28,897 bases of DNA from an uncultured Muribaculaceae bacterium (GCA_910583775.1 CAJTYD010000033.1:1-28897); one strand, 5' to 3'; positions 14,352 through 23,673 are shown, counted from the first letter of the stretch. The notes: generated from the sequence alone by a model not told the origin. A program made the numbers and translations.

Positions 14352-16634
14352 ATGAAAAAGACAATACCAGTGATACTCATTGCGGCTCTTCTGGAGACCG
14401 GTCTCGGAGCCGCGACGGTGAAAGACCCGGTGGATTACGTAAATCCACTGATGGGAACAGACTCCAAGATTTCGCTGTCAAACGGCAACACGGTGCCCTC
14501 CATCGCCCTTCCATGGGGTATGAACCAATGGATTCCGCAGACCGGGAAGATGGGCGACGGATGGTCGTATACTTACGCTTCCGACAAAATCCGCGGCTTC
14601 AAGCAGACACACCGCCCGAGCCCCTGGATAAACGATTTCGGACAGTTCTCGATCATGCCCATGACCCGCGGGCTGAAACTCGACGAGGAGAGGCGCGCCT
14701 CCTGGTTCTCGCACAAGGCCGAGGAGTCAAGGCCCTACTATTATAAAGTCTATCTTTCGGAATATGACGTAACCACCGAGATAGCGCCTACCGACCGATG
14801 CGCCTACTTCACCTTTACTTTCCCGGAATCGAACGACAGCTATGTGGTGATCGACGGCTACGACCGTGGTTCCTGGATCAAGGTCATTCCCGAACAGCGT
14901 CGGGTCGTGGGTTATTCGACCCGCAATTCCGGCGGCGTAGGCAAGAATTTCCGCAACTGGTTTATCGTGGAATTCGACAAGGACTTCGACGGCGAATATA
15001 CCTGGAGCGACTATGAGCTGCAGCCCCGGAAGAGCGAACTGAAAGGGAACCATGTGGGCGCCGCCGTAGGATTCAAGACACGCCGCGGCGAGAAAATCGG
15101 CGCGAAAGTGGCAACATCCTTCATCAGTCTGGAGCAGGCGGAGCAGAACCTGAAGGAGATCGGTTCGGATTCGTTCGCAACCGTAAAAGAGAAGGCGAAG
15201 AAACGCTGGAACGAGGTGCTCGGGGCAATCGAGGTCACTGACCCCGACATCGACAACCTGCGCACATTCTATTCGTGTCTTTACCGCACGGTGCTCTTCC
15301 CCCACAAGATGCACGAGGTGACAGCAGACGGACGCACCGTCCACTACAGCCCTTCGACCGACAAAACAGAGGATGGCTATCTCTATACCGGCACCGGATT
15401 CTGGGACACTTTCCGCGCGCTTTTCCCGCTTGTCAATCTCCTCTATCCGGAAGAGGCCCTGAAGATGCAGAGCGGATGGCTAAATTTCTACCGCGAGAGC
15501 GGCTTTTATCCCGAATGGTCGAGCCCCGGACACCGCGGATGTATGGTAGGCAACAACAGTGCCTCCGTAATTACTGACGCTATCCTGAAAGGGCTTTCGG
15601 AAAAGGGAACCGAGACAGAACTTTACGAGGGAATGCTCAAAGGGGCAAACGATGTCCATCCGAAGGTAAAGTCATCGGGACGTCTTGGATATGAATATTA
15701 CAACCGTCTCGGATACGTTCCCTACAACGTCGGCATCAACGAAAATGCGGCGCGCACTCTTGAATACGCATACGACGACTGGTGTATCTACCAGGCGGCA
15801 AAGAAGTTGGGAAGGCCGCAGGAAGAGATAGACCTTTACCGCAAAAGAGCGAAGAACTATACGAATCTTTTCGACCCGGAGACAAAGCTGATGCGCGGCA
15901 AGAACGAGGACGGCAGATTCGCTCCCGACTTCAATCCCTTCAAATGGGGCGACGCCTTCACCGAAGGCAACTCGTGGCATTACACCTGGTCGGTGTTTCA
16001 CGACGTGCAGGGCCTGATCGACCTCATGGGAGGCAACCGCAGTTTCACGGCGATGCTCGATTCAGTGTTTACACTGCCCCCGGTTTTCGACGATTCATAT
16101 TACGGAGGCGTGATCCATGAGATCCGCGAGATGGAGATCGCCAACATGGGCAACTACGCCCACGGCAACCAGCCCATCCAACACATGATCTATCTCTACA
16201 ACTATGCCGGAGAGCCCTGGAAGGCGCAGTATTGGACGCGTCAGACAATGGACCGTCTGTATAAAGCCACGCCCGACGGCTACTGCGGCGACGAAGACAA
16301 CGGTCAGACTTCCGCATGGTATGTATTCTCGGCTCTGGGATTCTATCCCGTCTGCCCGGCATCGGATCAGTACGTCCTGGGCTCTCCTCTCTTCCGGGAA
16401 GCTACCGTGAATCTGCCTAACGGAAAGAAGATCGAAATCGCGACCGCCAACAACTCCAAGGACCATCCATACGTGAAGAGCGTGAGGATAAACGGCCGCG
16501 ACTATTCAAAAAACTATCTTGACTATAACGCGTTGCTAAAGGGAGCCAGAATCAACTGTGTGATGGATTCCACGCCCAATAAAGGCCGCGGAACAAAAGC
16601 TTCCGACGCACCTTATTCACTTTCAAACGAATAA
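14352..16634 (+). CDS. GH92 family alpha-mannosidase (divergent member)
   Basis: Predicted exo-acting, calcium-dependent, inverting alpha-mannosidase of 760 residues with a signal peptide (to about Ala20), so probably periplasmic. The N-terminal beta-sandwich opens with VDYVNPLMGTDS and has the unusual block NTVPSIALPWGMNQWIPQTG. The catalytic (alpha/alpha)6 domain carries the candidate general acid Glu538 in TEGNSWHYTW, HGNQ at 604-607, and the candidate base Asp649 in GDEDNGQTSAWY. The two paralogues downstream have HGNE and GNDDCGQMSAWY, and also share a GFSHTHLSGTG-like block that here reads GFKQTHRPSPW. Linkage or aglycone preference may therefore differ (inference). It is first in an operon of four genes and the next gene starts 8 nt after its stop codon. 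Confidence 0.93.
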   Translation: MKKTIPVILIAALLETGLGAATVKDPVDYVNPLMGTDSKISLSNGNTVPSIALPWGMNQWIPQTGKMGDGWSYTYASDKIRGFKQTHRPSPWINDFGQFSIMPMTRGLKLDEERRASWFSHKAEESRPYYYKVYLSEYDVTTEIAPTDRCAYFTFTFPESNDSYVVIDGYDRGSWIKVIPEQRRVVGYSTRNSGGVGKNFRNWFIVEFDKDFDGEYTWSDYELQPRKSELKGNHVGAAVGFKTRRGEKIGAKVATSFISLEQAEQNLKEIGSDSFATVKEKAKKRWNEVLGAIEVTDPDIDNLRTFYSCLYRTVLFPHKMHEVTADGRTVHYSPSTDKTEDGYLYTGTGFWDTFRALFPLVNLLYPEEALKMQSGWLNFYRESGFYPEWSSPGHRGCMVGNNSASVITDAILKGLSEKGTETELYEGMLKGANDVHPKVKSSGRLGYEYYNRLGYVPYNVGINENAARTLEYAYDDWCIYQAAKKLGRPQEEIDLYRKRAKNYTNLFDPETKLMRGKNEDGRFAPDFNPFKWGDAFTEGNSWHYTWSVFHDVQGLIDLMGGNRSFTAMLDSVFTLPPVFDDSYYGGVIHEIREMEIANMGNYAHGNQPIQHMIYLYNYAGEPWKAQYWTRQTMDRLYKATPDGYCGDEDNGQTSAWYVFSALGFYPVCPASDQYVLGSPLFREATVNLPNGKKIEIATANNSKDHPYVKSVRINGRDYSKNYLDYNALLKGARINCVMDSTPNKGRGTKASDAPYSLSNE

Positions 16635-16642
16635 ACCGAACA

Positions 16643-18976
16643 ATGAACCTAAAACTTATAACCTTACTTTCGGCTGCCGCCATTTCCGCATCGGCAGCGG
16701 CAGGACCTCATACAAAATACGTAAATCCCATAATCGGGACGAACGGCATGGGCCACACCTTTCCCGGCGCATGCGCGCCGTTCGGCATCGTGCAGCTCAG
16801 TCCGGACACGGAGAATATCCCGCATAACATCGATGGTAAATATCAGGCCAAGGCATACGAATATTGCGCCGGCTACCAGCATCGCGACCCGACTATCGTG
16901 GGGTTCAGCCATACTCATCTGAGCGGCACGGGACACTCCGACCTCGGCGATGTCATGCTCATGCCTACCACCGGCCAGCTGCACCTTCTCCCCGGCACGG
17001 CCGAAGACACCTCAAAAGGTTATCGCTCGGCCTTTTCACACGATTCCGAAAAGGCGTCTCCGGGATATTATGCTGTGAATCTTCAGGACTATGACATAGA
17101 TGTCGAGCTCACGGCCACACAGCGCGTAGGAGTGCACCGCTATAAATATAATTCTCCGGCCGATTCCACCCATATCATCCTCGACATGGACCATGCCATC
17201 TACAATTACGACGGCAAGGCTCTCTGGACCTGCATTCGCGTGGAGAACCCTCGTCTGGTGACCGGTTACCGTATCACCAACGGCTGGGCCCGCACGAACT
17301 ACACTTACTTCGCCATAGAATTCTCCGAGCCGATCGCCAACTATGGTTACAAGGATCTTGAGAAACCCGCCTACAACGGCTTCTGGCGCAAGTTCGACCT
17401 CGAACACAATTTCCCGGAGATCGCAGGCCGAAAAATCGTCTCATATTTTGATTTCGCGATTCCCGCCGACCGCCGCATAGAGGTCAAGGTGGCACTATCC
17501 GGAGTAAGCACCGACGGCGCCCTCAAAAACCTGAAGGCAGAGGCCGACGGCAAGAATTTCGACATGATAGCGGCCGAGACGGAGAAGGAATGGGAGAAGA
17601 ATCTCGCGATCATCGACGTGGAGGGGAGCGACGACCAGAAGGCGATGCTATACACATCCCTTTACCATACCATGATCAATCCCTCGGTCTATATGGACGT
17701 CGACGGGAAATACCGCGGTCTCGACCATAACATCCATCAGGCCGACGGCTGGACCAACTATACGGTTTTCTCGATCTGGGACACTTTCCGCGCCGAGCAT
17801 CCTCTGATGAATCTGCTCTTTCCCGACAAGGCAGCCGATATGGTGAAGTCGATGATGACCCACCAGCAGCAGAGCGTTCACAAGATCCTGCCGGTATGGT
17901 CGCACATGGGCAACGAGAACTGGTGCATGATCGGATATCACGGGGTGTCGGTGCTTGCCGATGCTTTCGGCAAAGGGGCGAAGATCGACGGCACGCAGGC
18001 TCTCGACGCTATGCACCGCAGCGCCACCCTCCCCTACTTCGAGGGCACGGCCGATTACATGAAATACGGATATGTGCCTTTCGACCGCAACGGGAGCGCG
18101 GTCTCGGTGACTCTCGAATACGCTTACGACGACTGGTGCGTGTTCAAGCAGGCACAGCGCGTCGGCAACAAGGCTCTTGAAACAGAATTTGCCAAAAGGG
18201 CGCGCAACTACCGCAATGTGTTCGACCCCTCGATCAAGTTCTCGCGTCCCCGCTACAAGGACGGCAGCTGGAAGGAGCCATACAGCATCATCAACACGCA
18301 CGGCGAGGGATATCTCGAGGGAAACGCCATGAACTATGCGTTTTTCGTTCCCCATGATGTGAAAGGACTTATCAAGGAGATGGGCGGCGACAGGACATTC
18401 ATAGCCAATATCGACCGCATCTTCGACATGGAACTTCCCGAAGAGGCTTACGCACAGACAGAGGATGTGACGAAAGAGGGCCTTATCGGCGGTTACGTCC
18501 ACGGTAACGAACCGAGCCATCATATCCCCTATCTCTATGCCTGGACCTCGCAGCCCTGGAAAACGCAGGACCGCGTGAGGGAGATCATGAACAGGATGTA
18601 TCGCAACAACATCGACGGTCTTTGCGGCAACGACGACTGCGGCCAGATGTCGGCATGGTATATCTTCTCGGCACTCGGCTTCTATCCCGTATGTCCGGGC
18701 ACCGACCAGTATGTGATCGGAGCTCCGTATCTCCCCTATGCCGGCGTCTCGCTCCCCAACGGCAAGCGGCTTGAGATCAAGGCTCCCGGCGTAAGCGACA
18801 GGAACCGTTATATCAAATCGATAAAGTTCAACGGCAAGGTCTACGACAAATCCTATCTTACCCACAATGACCTGATGAACGGAGGAACAATCGAGTTTGA
18901 GATGGCTTCGAAGCCGAACAAAAAGAGGAATATCTCCGACACGGCACGCCCCTATTCCTTAAGTGATGAGATTTAA
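16643..18976 (+). CDS. GH92 family alpha-mannosidase
   Basis: Predicted alpha-mannosidase of 777 residues, exported by a signal peptide (MNLKLITLLSAAAISASAAA) without a lipobox, hence probably periplasmic. Typical family motifs are the N-terminal YVNPIIGTNGMGHTFPGA, GFSHTHLSGTGHSDLGD in the beta-sandwich domain, candidate general acid Glu559 in LEGNAMNY, the pair His620/Glu623 in HGNE, and candidate base Asp665 in GNDDCGQMSAWY. From memory of characterised members, the HGNE form is associated with alpha-1,2-mannosidases. It would trim non-reducing mannose from imported glycans. It is second in the operon, 8 nt after the first GH92 and 42 nt before the metallopeptidase. Confidence 0.95.
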   Translation: MNLKLITLLSAAAISASAAAGPHTKYVNPIIGTNGMGHTFPGACAPFGIVQLSPDTENIPHNIDGKYQAKAYEYCAGYQHRDPTIVGFSHTHLSGTGHSDLGDVMLMPTTGQLHLLPGTAEDTSKGYRSAFSHDSEKASPGYYAVNLQDYDIDVELTATQRVGVHRYKYNSPADSTHIILDMDHAIYNYDGKALWTCIRVENPRLVTGYRITNGWARTNYTYFAIEFSEPIANYGYKDLEKPAYNGFWRKFDLEHNFPEIAGRKIVSYFDFAIPADRRIEVKVALSGVSTDGALKNLKAEADGKNFDMIAAETEKEWEKNLAIIDVEGSDDQKAMLYTSLYHTMINPSVYMDVDGKYRGLDHNIHQADGWTNYTVFSIWDTFRAEHPLMNLLFPDKAADMVKSMMTHQQQSVHKILPVWSHMGNENWCMIGYHGVSVLADAFGKGAKIDGTQALDAMHRSATLPYFEGTADYMKYGYVPFDRNGSAVSVTLEYAYDDWCVFKQAQRVGNKALETEFAKRARNYRNVFDPSIKFSRPRYKDGSWKEPYSIINTHGEGYLEGNAMNYAFFVPHDVKGLIKEMGGDRTFIANIDRIFDMELPEEAYAQTEDVTKEGLIGGYVHGNEPSHHIPYLYAWTSQPWKTQDRVREIMNRMYRNNIDGLCGNDDCGQMSAWYIFSALGFYPVCPGTDQYVIGAPYLPYAGVSLPNGKRLEIKAPGVSDRNRYIKSIKFNGKVYDKSYLTHNDLMNGGTIEFEMASKPNKKRNISDTARPYSLSDEI

Positions 18977-19018
18977 AATCAATCAGATAACCCATACATA
19001 AACTAAATAACTGAACTT

Positions 19019-19837
19019 ATGAGAATATTATTGATAGCGGCCTCGCTCCTGAGCGCCGCCTCCCTCCTTGCAGCCAATCCGACAGCCCGCCCCGCGAAAT
19101 ATCACGCGCCGATAAAGATCGAGCGCCAGTGGCGCCACTACGATCCGGGGAAGATCAATTTCAAGATAACATCTCCCCAGACAGAGGGGGCGAAAATCTA
19201 CAGCAGGATAGTGACGGATCCGGACAAGTACATCACCGACAACGCGCGTCGCGTGATCCAGACCCTCTACTTCTCTCCCTCCGACAGTATCCCGAGTATC
19301 GACACTATAATCTATATCGTGCGCTCTTTCGACGGAATATCCTACAAGAGCGGCGGCGGAAACAAAGTGCAGATCGATTACAGCACCGACTGGATCGAAA
19401 AGAGCTTTGCCGAAAACGATACCCTTAAACTCGATTACGAAACACGGGGTGTGATATATCATGAACTCACCCACGCCTTCCAGCTGGAGCCGAAAGGATG
19501 CGGCGAATATGACGGCAAGAGTCCGTACTGGGCCTTTATCGAAGGAACGGCAGACGGCGTGAGAGTGGCCTGCGGCTGCTTCGAGCAGGATTTCAACTCA
19601 AAGGACCGTCCCCGCGGCGGTTCGTGGATGAACGGCTACCGAACCTTAGGATATTTCCTTTACTGGATGCAGCTTAACAAAGACAAGGATTTTATCAAGA
19701 AATTCAACGCGACGGCTCTTCAGGTCGTTCCCTGGACTTTCGACGGAGCGATGAAGCATATTCTCGGAGACAAGCCCGAAAATACGATAGAGAATCTCTG
19801 GAATGAATACCAGATTGCCGTCGGTGACAAAAAATAA
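19019..19837 (+). CDS. secreted basic secretory protein (BSP) family metallopeptidase
   Basis: A 272-residue exported protein with a signal peptide (cleavage near Ala18/Ala19). It belongs to the basic secretory protein family, zincin-like putative peptidases first named in plants. The zinc motif is HELTH, with His148, Glu149 (catalytic) and His152. FIEGTADGVR supplies Glu175 or Asp179 as the likely third ligand, matching the family pattern of an acidic Glu-Gly-x-Ala-Asp block after the HExxH. The conserved aromatic C-terminal half (SWMNGYRTLGYFLYWM) is present, so the domain looks complete. It sits inside the GH92 operon, 12 nt before the third GH92 gene. This suggests cleavage of the protein part of a mannosylated glycoprotein; that role is an inference. 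Confidence 0.85.
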   Translation: MRILLIAASLLSAASLLAANPTARPAKYHAPIKIERQWRHYDPGKINFKITSPQTEGAKIYSRIVTDPDKYITDNARRVIQTLYFSPSDSIPSIDTIIYIVRSFDGISYKSGGGNKVQIDYSTDWIEKSFAENDTLKLDYETRGVIYHELTHAFQLEPKGCGEYDGKSPYWAFIEGTADGVRVACGCFEQDFNSKDRPRGGSWMNGYRTLGYFLYWMQLNKDKDFIKKFNATALQVVPWTFDGAMKHILGDKPENTIENLWNEYQIAVGDKK

Positions 19838-19849
19838 TCGGATAAGACA

Positions 19850-22168
19850 ATGAACAGAATATATTTTCCTATACTTTGCGGTTCGATCGCGCTGCTGACG
19901 CTTTCATGCGGGAGCGATAAGGATAACGGCGACACCCCGAAAGAAGATCTGACGCAATATGTCAATCCGCTTGTCGGGACATCCGGATTCGGGAATGTCT
20001 ATCCGGGAGCGCAGGTTCCCTTCGGAGGCATACAGATCAGTCCTGACACCGATTTCGATGACTATGACACGGCCGCCGGTTATAAGTATGACCATCCGAC
20101 GGTGTTGGGATTCAGCCTTACCCATCTGAGCGGAACCGGGATTCCGGATCTCGGGGATTTCCTCTTCATGCCCGGAACCGGAGAGCTGCATCTTCAGCCG
20201 GGAACCCATGAGAATCCCGACGAGGGCTACCGTTCGAGATATTCCCACACAAAAGAAAAAGCCTCGCCGGCATATTATTCTCTCGTGCTTGACGATTACG
20301 GCACTAAAGCCGAAATGACGGCAGGCGAGCGTGCCGGAATCCTTAGGTTCACATATCCCAAGGCCGACAACGCGTGGCTGCTTCTCGACCTGAACCACAC
20401 CCTTCGCAGCAAATGCGAATGGGCGAATGTCAGAATCGAGAACGACTCTACCATCACCGGCTATAAACTTGTGAACGGCTGGGGGCCGGAACGTCATGTC
20501 TATTTTGCCGCCCGATTCTCGAGACCAATCTCCGGAGCCAGAATATATATGGATGACCAGCCCGTGATCTACAACACCAACCGCTTCCGCAGCGACCGTG
20601 AGACATACGGCAAGAATGTGAAGCTTGCCCTGGAATTTCCGGCCAAAGAAGGAGAGACAATTGAAGTGCGTATCGCCGTGTCGGGGGTAAACGCACAGGG
20701 CGCTCTTGCGAATCTCGCGGAGATTGACGGCGAATCGTTCGACAGCCTCAGGAAGCGCGGAGTTTCTAAATGGAACGATCAGCTCGCCAAATTCGAGATA
20801 GAGGGAGATAAGGAGCAGAAGGAGACCTTCTATACCTCCGTCTACCATACTTTCCTGCATCCTTTCCTCTTCGAGGATACCGACGGGAAGTATCGCGGAC
20901 TTGACAAAAACATACATACGTCGCGTAATTTCCGGAATCTGACGGTCTTCTCGCTTTGGGATACCTATCGCGCCCTACATCCGCTGTTCAATCTTGTCCA
21001 GACCGACGTCCAGGCCGATATCGCCAACTCAATGCTGGCGCATTACGACCAGAGCGTGGAACGCATGTTGCCGATCTGGTCGTTCTACGGCAACGAGACA
21101 TGGTGTATGATCGGCTACCATGCCGTCTCGGTGCTGGCCGACATGATCGTGAAGGATATACCGGGATTCGACAAGGAACGGGCTTTCGAGGCAATGGTGA
21201 AAACCGCAGAAAATCCCAATTATGACTGTCTTCCCGACTATATGGCAAAAGGATATGTTCCTTTTGACAAAGAGAAGGAATCGGTTTCCAAAACTCTCGA
21301 ATATGCATACGACGACTATTGCATAGCGATGGCGGCGAAGAAACTCGGCAAGCAGAAGGAATACGAACGGTTTATGAAACGGGCAATGTCCTATCGCAAT
21401 ATCTTCGACAATACCACCGGCTATATGCGCGGCAAGGATTCCCAAGGGAACTGGCGCACGCCTTTCTCGCCGGTGGCATACGAAGGCCCGGGATCCGTTA
21501 ACGGCTGGGGAGATATAACCGAGGGATTCACCGTTCAATATACCTGGTATGTGCCTCATGATGTGGCGGGACATATCGGCCTGATGGGGAAAGATCTCTA
21601 CAGGCAGCGTCTTGACTCGCTCTTCAATGTCTCTCTGCCTGACGACATTCCGGGTGCTCACGACATTCAGGGCAGAATCGGTGCCTATTGGCACGGCAAC
21701 GAGCCCTGTCATCAGATAAGTTACCTTTACAATTATCTTGGCGAACCGTGGAAATGCCAGCAGCGTGTCCGCGAAGTGATCGACAGGTTCTACGGTAACA
21801 CCCCGGGCTCATTGAGCGGCAACGACGACTGCGGACAGATGTCGGCATGGTATATCTTCAACTGCATGGGCTTCTATCCCACTGCTCCGTCGAGCAATAT
21901 ATACAATATCGGTTCTCCGGCGCTCCCGAAAGTGACGATGCACATGAGCAACGGCAGGGATCTCAGGATGACAGCCGACAACTGGAGCAAGGAGAATGTA
22001 TATGTCAAGGAGTTATACCTTAACGGCAAGCTGCATGACAAATCATATATCACCTATGATGACATACGCGACGGAGCCGAGCTGCGTTTCGTGATGTCGC
22101 CCGTACCGGTCAAGACCCGTGCCATCGGAAAAGACGCCATTCCCCCCTCTTTAGGGAATGCAAAATAA
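19850..22168 (+). CDS. GH92 family alpha-mannosidase, lipoprotein
   Basis: Predicted alpha-mannosidase of 772 residues. Unlike the other two it has a lipobox (LTLSC, lipidated Cys20) followed by GSDKDNGD, so it is membrane-anchored and possibly surface-exposed, where it could make the first cuts. Motifs are YVNPLVGTSGFGNVYPGA, GFSLTHLSGTGIPDLGD, candidate general acid Glu558 in TEGFTVQYTW (Phe replaces the Asn found in the other two copies), HGNE at 615-618, and candidate base Asp660 in GNDDCGQMSAWY. It is the last gene of the operon and is followed by a hairpin terminator. It is more like the second GH92 than the first. Confidence 0.95.
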   Translation: MNRIYFPILCGSIALLTLSCGSDKDNGDTPKEDLTQYVNPLVGTSGFGNVYPGAQVPFGGIQISPDTDFDDYDTAAGYKYDHPTVLGFSLTHLSGTGIPDLGDFLFMPGTGELHLQPGTHENPDEGYRSRYSHTKEKASPAYYSLVLDDYGTKAEMTAGERAGILRFTYPKADNAWLLLDLNHTLRSKCEWANVRIENDSTITGYKLVNGWGPERHVYFAARFSRPISGARIYMDDQPVIYNTNRFRSDRETYGKNVKLALEFPAKEGETIEVRIAVSGVNAQGALANLAEIDGESFDSLRKRGVSKWNDQLAKFEIEGDKEQKETFYTSVYHTFLHPFLFEDTDGKYRGLDKNIHTSRNFRNLTVFSLWDTYRALHPLFNLVQTDVQADIANSMLAHYDQSVERMLPIWSFYGNETWCMIGYHAVSVLADMIVKDIPGFDKERAFEAMVKTAENPNYDCLPDYMAKGYVPFDKEKESVSKTLEYAYDDYCIAMAAKKLGKQKEYERFMKRAMSYRNIFDNTTGYMRGKDSQGNWRTPFSPVAYEGPGSVNGWGDITEGFTVQYTWYVPHDVAGHIGLMGKDLYRQRLDSLFNVSLPDDIPGAHDIQGRIGAYWHGNEPCHQISYLYNYLGEPWKCQQRVREVIDRFYGNTPGSLSGNDDCGQMSAWYIFNCMGFYPTAPSSNIYNIGSPALPKVTMHMSNGRDLRMTADNWSKENVYVKELYLNGKLHDKSYITYDDIRDGAELRFVMSPVPVKTRAIGKDAIPPSLGNAK

Positions 22169-22313
22169 ATGATCCTGATCAAATAGAAAATGATCCTAAT
22201 AAAATTATGACTTAGAATATTAATGGGAAAACAATTTTTTTCACTCAGCTAAAAACAGAGATAAGTTATTGCAGCAAAAAAGTTATGTTTCATTAAAAAA
22301 GTTGGTTAGGCCG

Positions 22314-22343
22314 GAGGGTGTGTCAGAAATCTGACGCACCCTC
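22314..22343. terminator. hairpin terminator after the GH92 operon
   Basis: GAGGGTGTGTCAG (22314-22326) pairs with CTGACGCACCCTC (22331-22343) over 13 positions with one G-U pair and the loop AAAT. The T-rich tail is weak on both strands. It lies between convergent genes and could serve both. The rest of 22169-22313 is AT-rich with two copies of AAATGATCCT and no gene. Confidence 0.75.
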
Positions 22344-22396
22344 TTCAATTTATGGCTTTCTTAGAAATAAATATTTCCTTGTAAAAAATAGTTGGG

Positions 22397-23371
22397 TCAG
22401 TCGTAATTCAGGGTGAAGGCTTCCTGATAGGAGATGGAAGAGCGGGTGTCTTTGTTCTTTATCCATCCTTTTTCAAGATGACTCGTACTTGAGATCTCTC
22501 CGGCGCTCATTTCAGCGAAATAATCGCATACTTTATCTATGGTTTCTCGTTCAGCCTTATTTAATACGTTATCGGTTAAATCATTATCTGTCATTTCTTT
22601 TGCTTCAAGTCTGATACCGCTCTGACCACCCGGATAGACATATTCCTCCATATTTATTCCCGGAAGTGTGCTATATAATGTTCCCCAATGCTCCGGAACA
22701 GGGCCGAATGGCAGAGCTTTATATGTGAGTCCGGTAATTCCATATCCATGCCTTTTGTAATGTATGAAATCGGCATAGAACAGGAGCTTGTTCATTTTTG
22801 TAACAAAGGTCGGCCCTATGTTTGCGATAATCATTTGCACAATATCAGCAATTTTTTCAAAGGAGACAGAGCGAAAGCCGGAATACTCAGAAGGTTGACC
22901 GACTGGATTGTAATCTCCATCGGCAGCCTCTACTTTCCTTATGATACGTAAATATTCCTGTTCGTTCATTTCGGATCTCGAAGCCTCGACAAATGACATA
23001 AAAACATCCTTTTCACGGGCCGCGATGATAGTTCTGGCATTTGAGACGCTCGGTACCTCGCCATCTTCATACATCCGGTATTGATTTATGCCAAAGCCAA
23101 GTATCTGTGACATTTTCGCCGCAGACAGGCCGTAATGTTCCCTGATGGAGGCTATTTCGTCAGGAAACGGGATGCCGTGTCTTATACGGTATTGATTATA
23201 GACCTGAAAGATATTTGCCTCATCCATCTCTGTAGTTGTCCACATTTCACCTTCTTCATCAATGATTCCGGTATGAACGTATGAGAAATCCTCTTTACGG
23301 AAAGTAACCGTCCTGATTTCCTGAAAGTACTTCTCTCCGGGTAATAATTTGTTACTGTCCATTGCTTTCAT
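22397..23371 (-). CDS. Panacea (SocA-like) antitoxin-domain protein with MqsA-like HTH
   Basis: A 324-residue cytoplasmic protein. Residues about 72-118 form an XRE/MqsA-like helix-turn-helix (SIREHYGLSAAKMSQILGFG then YRMYEDGEVPS). Residues about 170-300 form a Panacea/SocA domain, with the signature TKMNKLLFYADFIHYKRHG (191-209) and TGLTYKALPFGPVP (213-226). Panacea domains act as antitoxins against many unrelated toxins, usually encoded next door. Residues 1-70 resemble the MqsA N-terminal region in layout but lack the zinc-binding cysteines: the only Cys in the protein is near the C-terminus. No toxin gene adjoins it: downstream is the convergent GH92 operon and upstream a divergent DUF1848 gene. 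It may autoregulate through the repeat at 23488-23515. Confidence 0.88.
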   Translation of the reverse strand: MKAMDSNKLLPGEKYFQEIRTVTFRKEDFSYVHTGIIDEEGEMWTTTEMDEANIFQVYNQYRIRHGIPFPDEIASIREHYGLSAAKMSQILGFGINQYRMYEDGEVPSVSNARTIIAAREKDVFMSFVEASRSEMNEQEYLRIIRKVEAADGDYNPVGQPSEYSGFRSVSFEKIADIVQMIIANIGPTFVTKMNKLLFYADFIHYKRHGYGITGLTYKALPFGPVPEHWGTLYSTLPGINMEEYVYPGGQSGIRLEAKEMTDNDLTDNVLNKAERETIDKVCDYFAEMSAGEISSTSHLEKGWIKNKDTRSSISYQEAFTLNYD

Positions 23372-23673
23372 TTTTTAAGGGATAAGACATCGGATGTTCC
23401 GCCCTATGGAACGAAATACAACGCGTCCACAATCGGACCTTCAGAATAATCGTAACAGTTCAAATTCATAATAACCTCCATTCGTTGGTTAGGAGTAATT
23501 CCTAACTCAATTAGGCTATTCTGGTTTTTCTGACGGTCGTCACGAAAACGGATTCCGAAAATTTTGATCTTCAGACTAAGAAACTGTTTAAATTTCTTTC
23601 GAAAAAATTATTATAGTATTTCTTTAACTTTCCACTGATAATATTAGGCAGTATTGGCTATTAATTTTATATC
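23372..23673. other. divergent intergenic region, Panacea gene / DUF1848 gene
   Basis: A 302-nt AT-rich gap without a gene. It contains the operator-like array at 23488-23515, a short inverted repeat TGACG-GT-CGTCA at 23531-23542, and a weak plus-strand -7-like box TAACTTTC at 23625-23632 that could serve DUF1848. No convincing promoter facing the Panacea gene was found. Confidence 0.55.
23488..23515. promoter_or_regulatory. operator-like alternating inverted repeats
   Basis: GTTAGGA (23488-23494) and TCCTAAC (23500-23506) form a perfect dyad with a 5-nt spacer. TCCTAA then forms a second dyad with TTAGG (23511-23515), also across 5 nt. The two dyad centres are 11 bp apart, one helical turn. 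This suits cooperative binding by a dimeric HTH protein, most simply the adjacent MqsA-like protein. Confidence 0.6.

Noticed and set aside
14300..14746. 148-residue frame starting in the GH92 leader
   Set aside because: It runs out of frame into the GH92 coding sequence, and its Arg/Gly/Asp-rich sequence has no protein-like pattern.
17648..18865. 405-residue reading frame antisense to the second GH92 gene
   Set aside because: Rich in His, Val and Arg with no recognisable domain, as expected for the complement of a GC-biased gene.
19904..20917. 337-residue reading frame antisense to the third GH92 gene
   Set aside because: Same antisense artefact; it would also need a promoter inside a conserved coding region.
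23531..23542. TGACG-GT-CGTCA inverted repeat as a second operator
   Set aside because: Only five base pairs per arm and no second copy; too short to claim.
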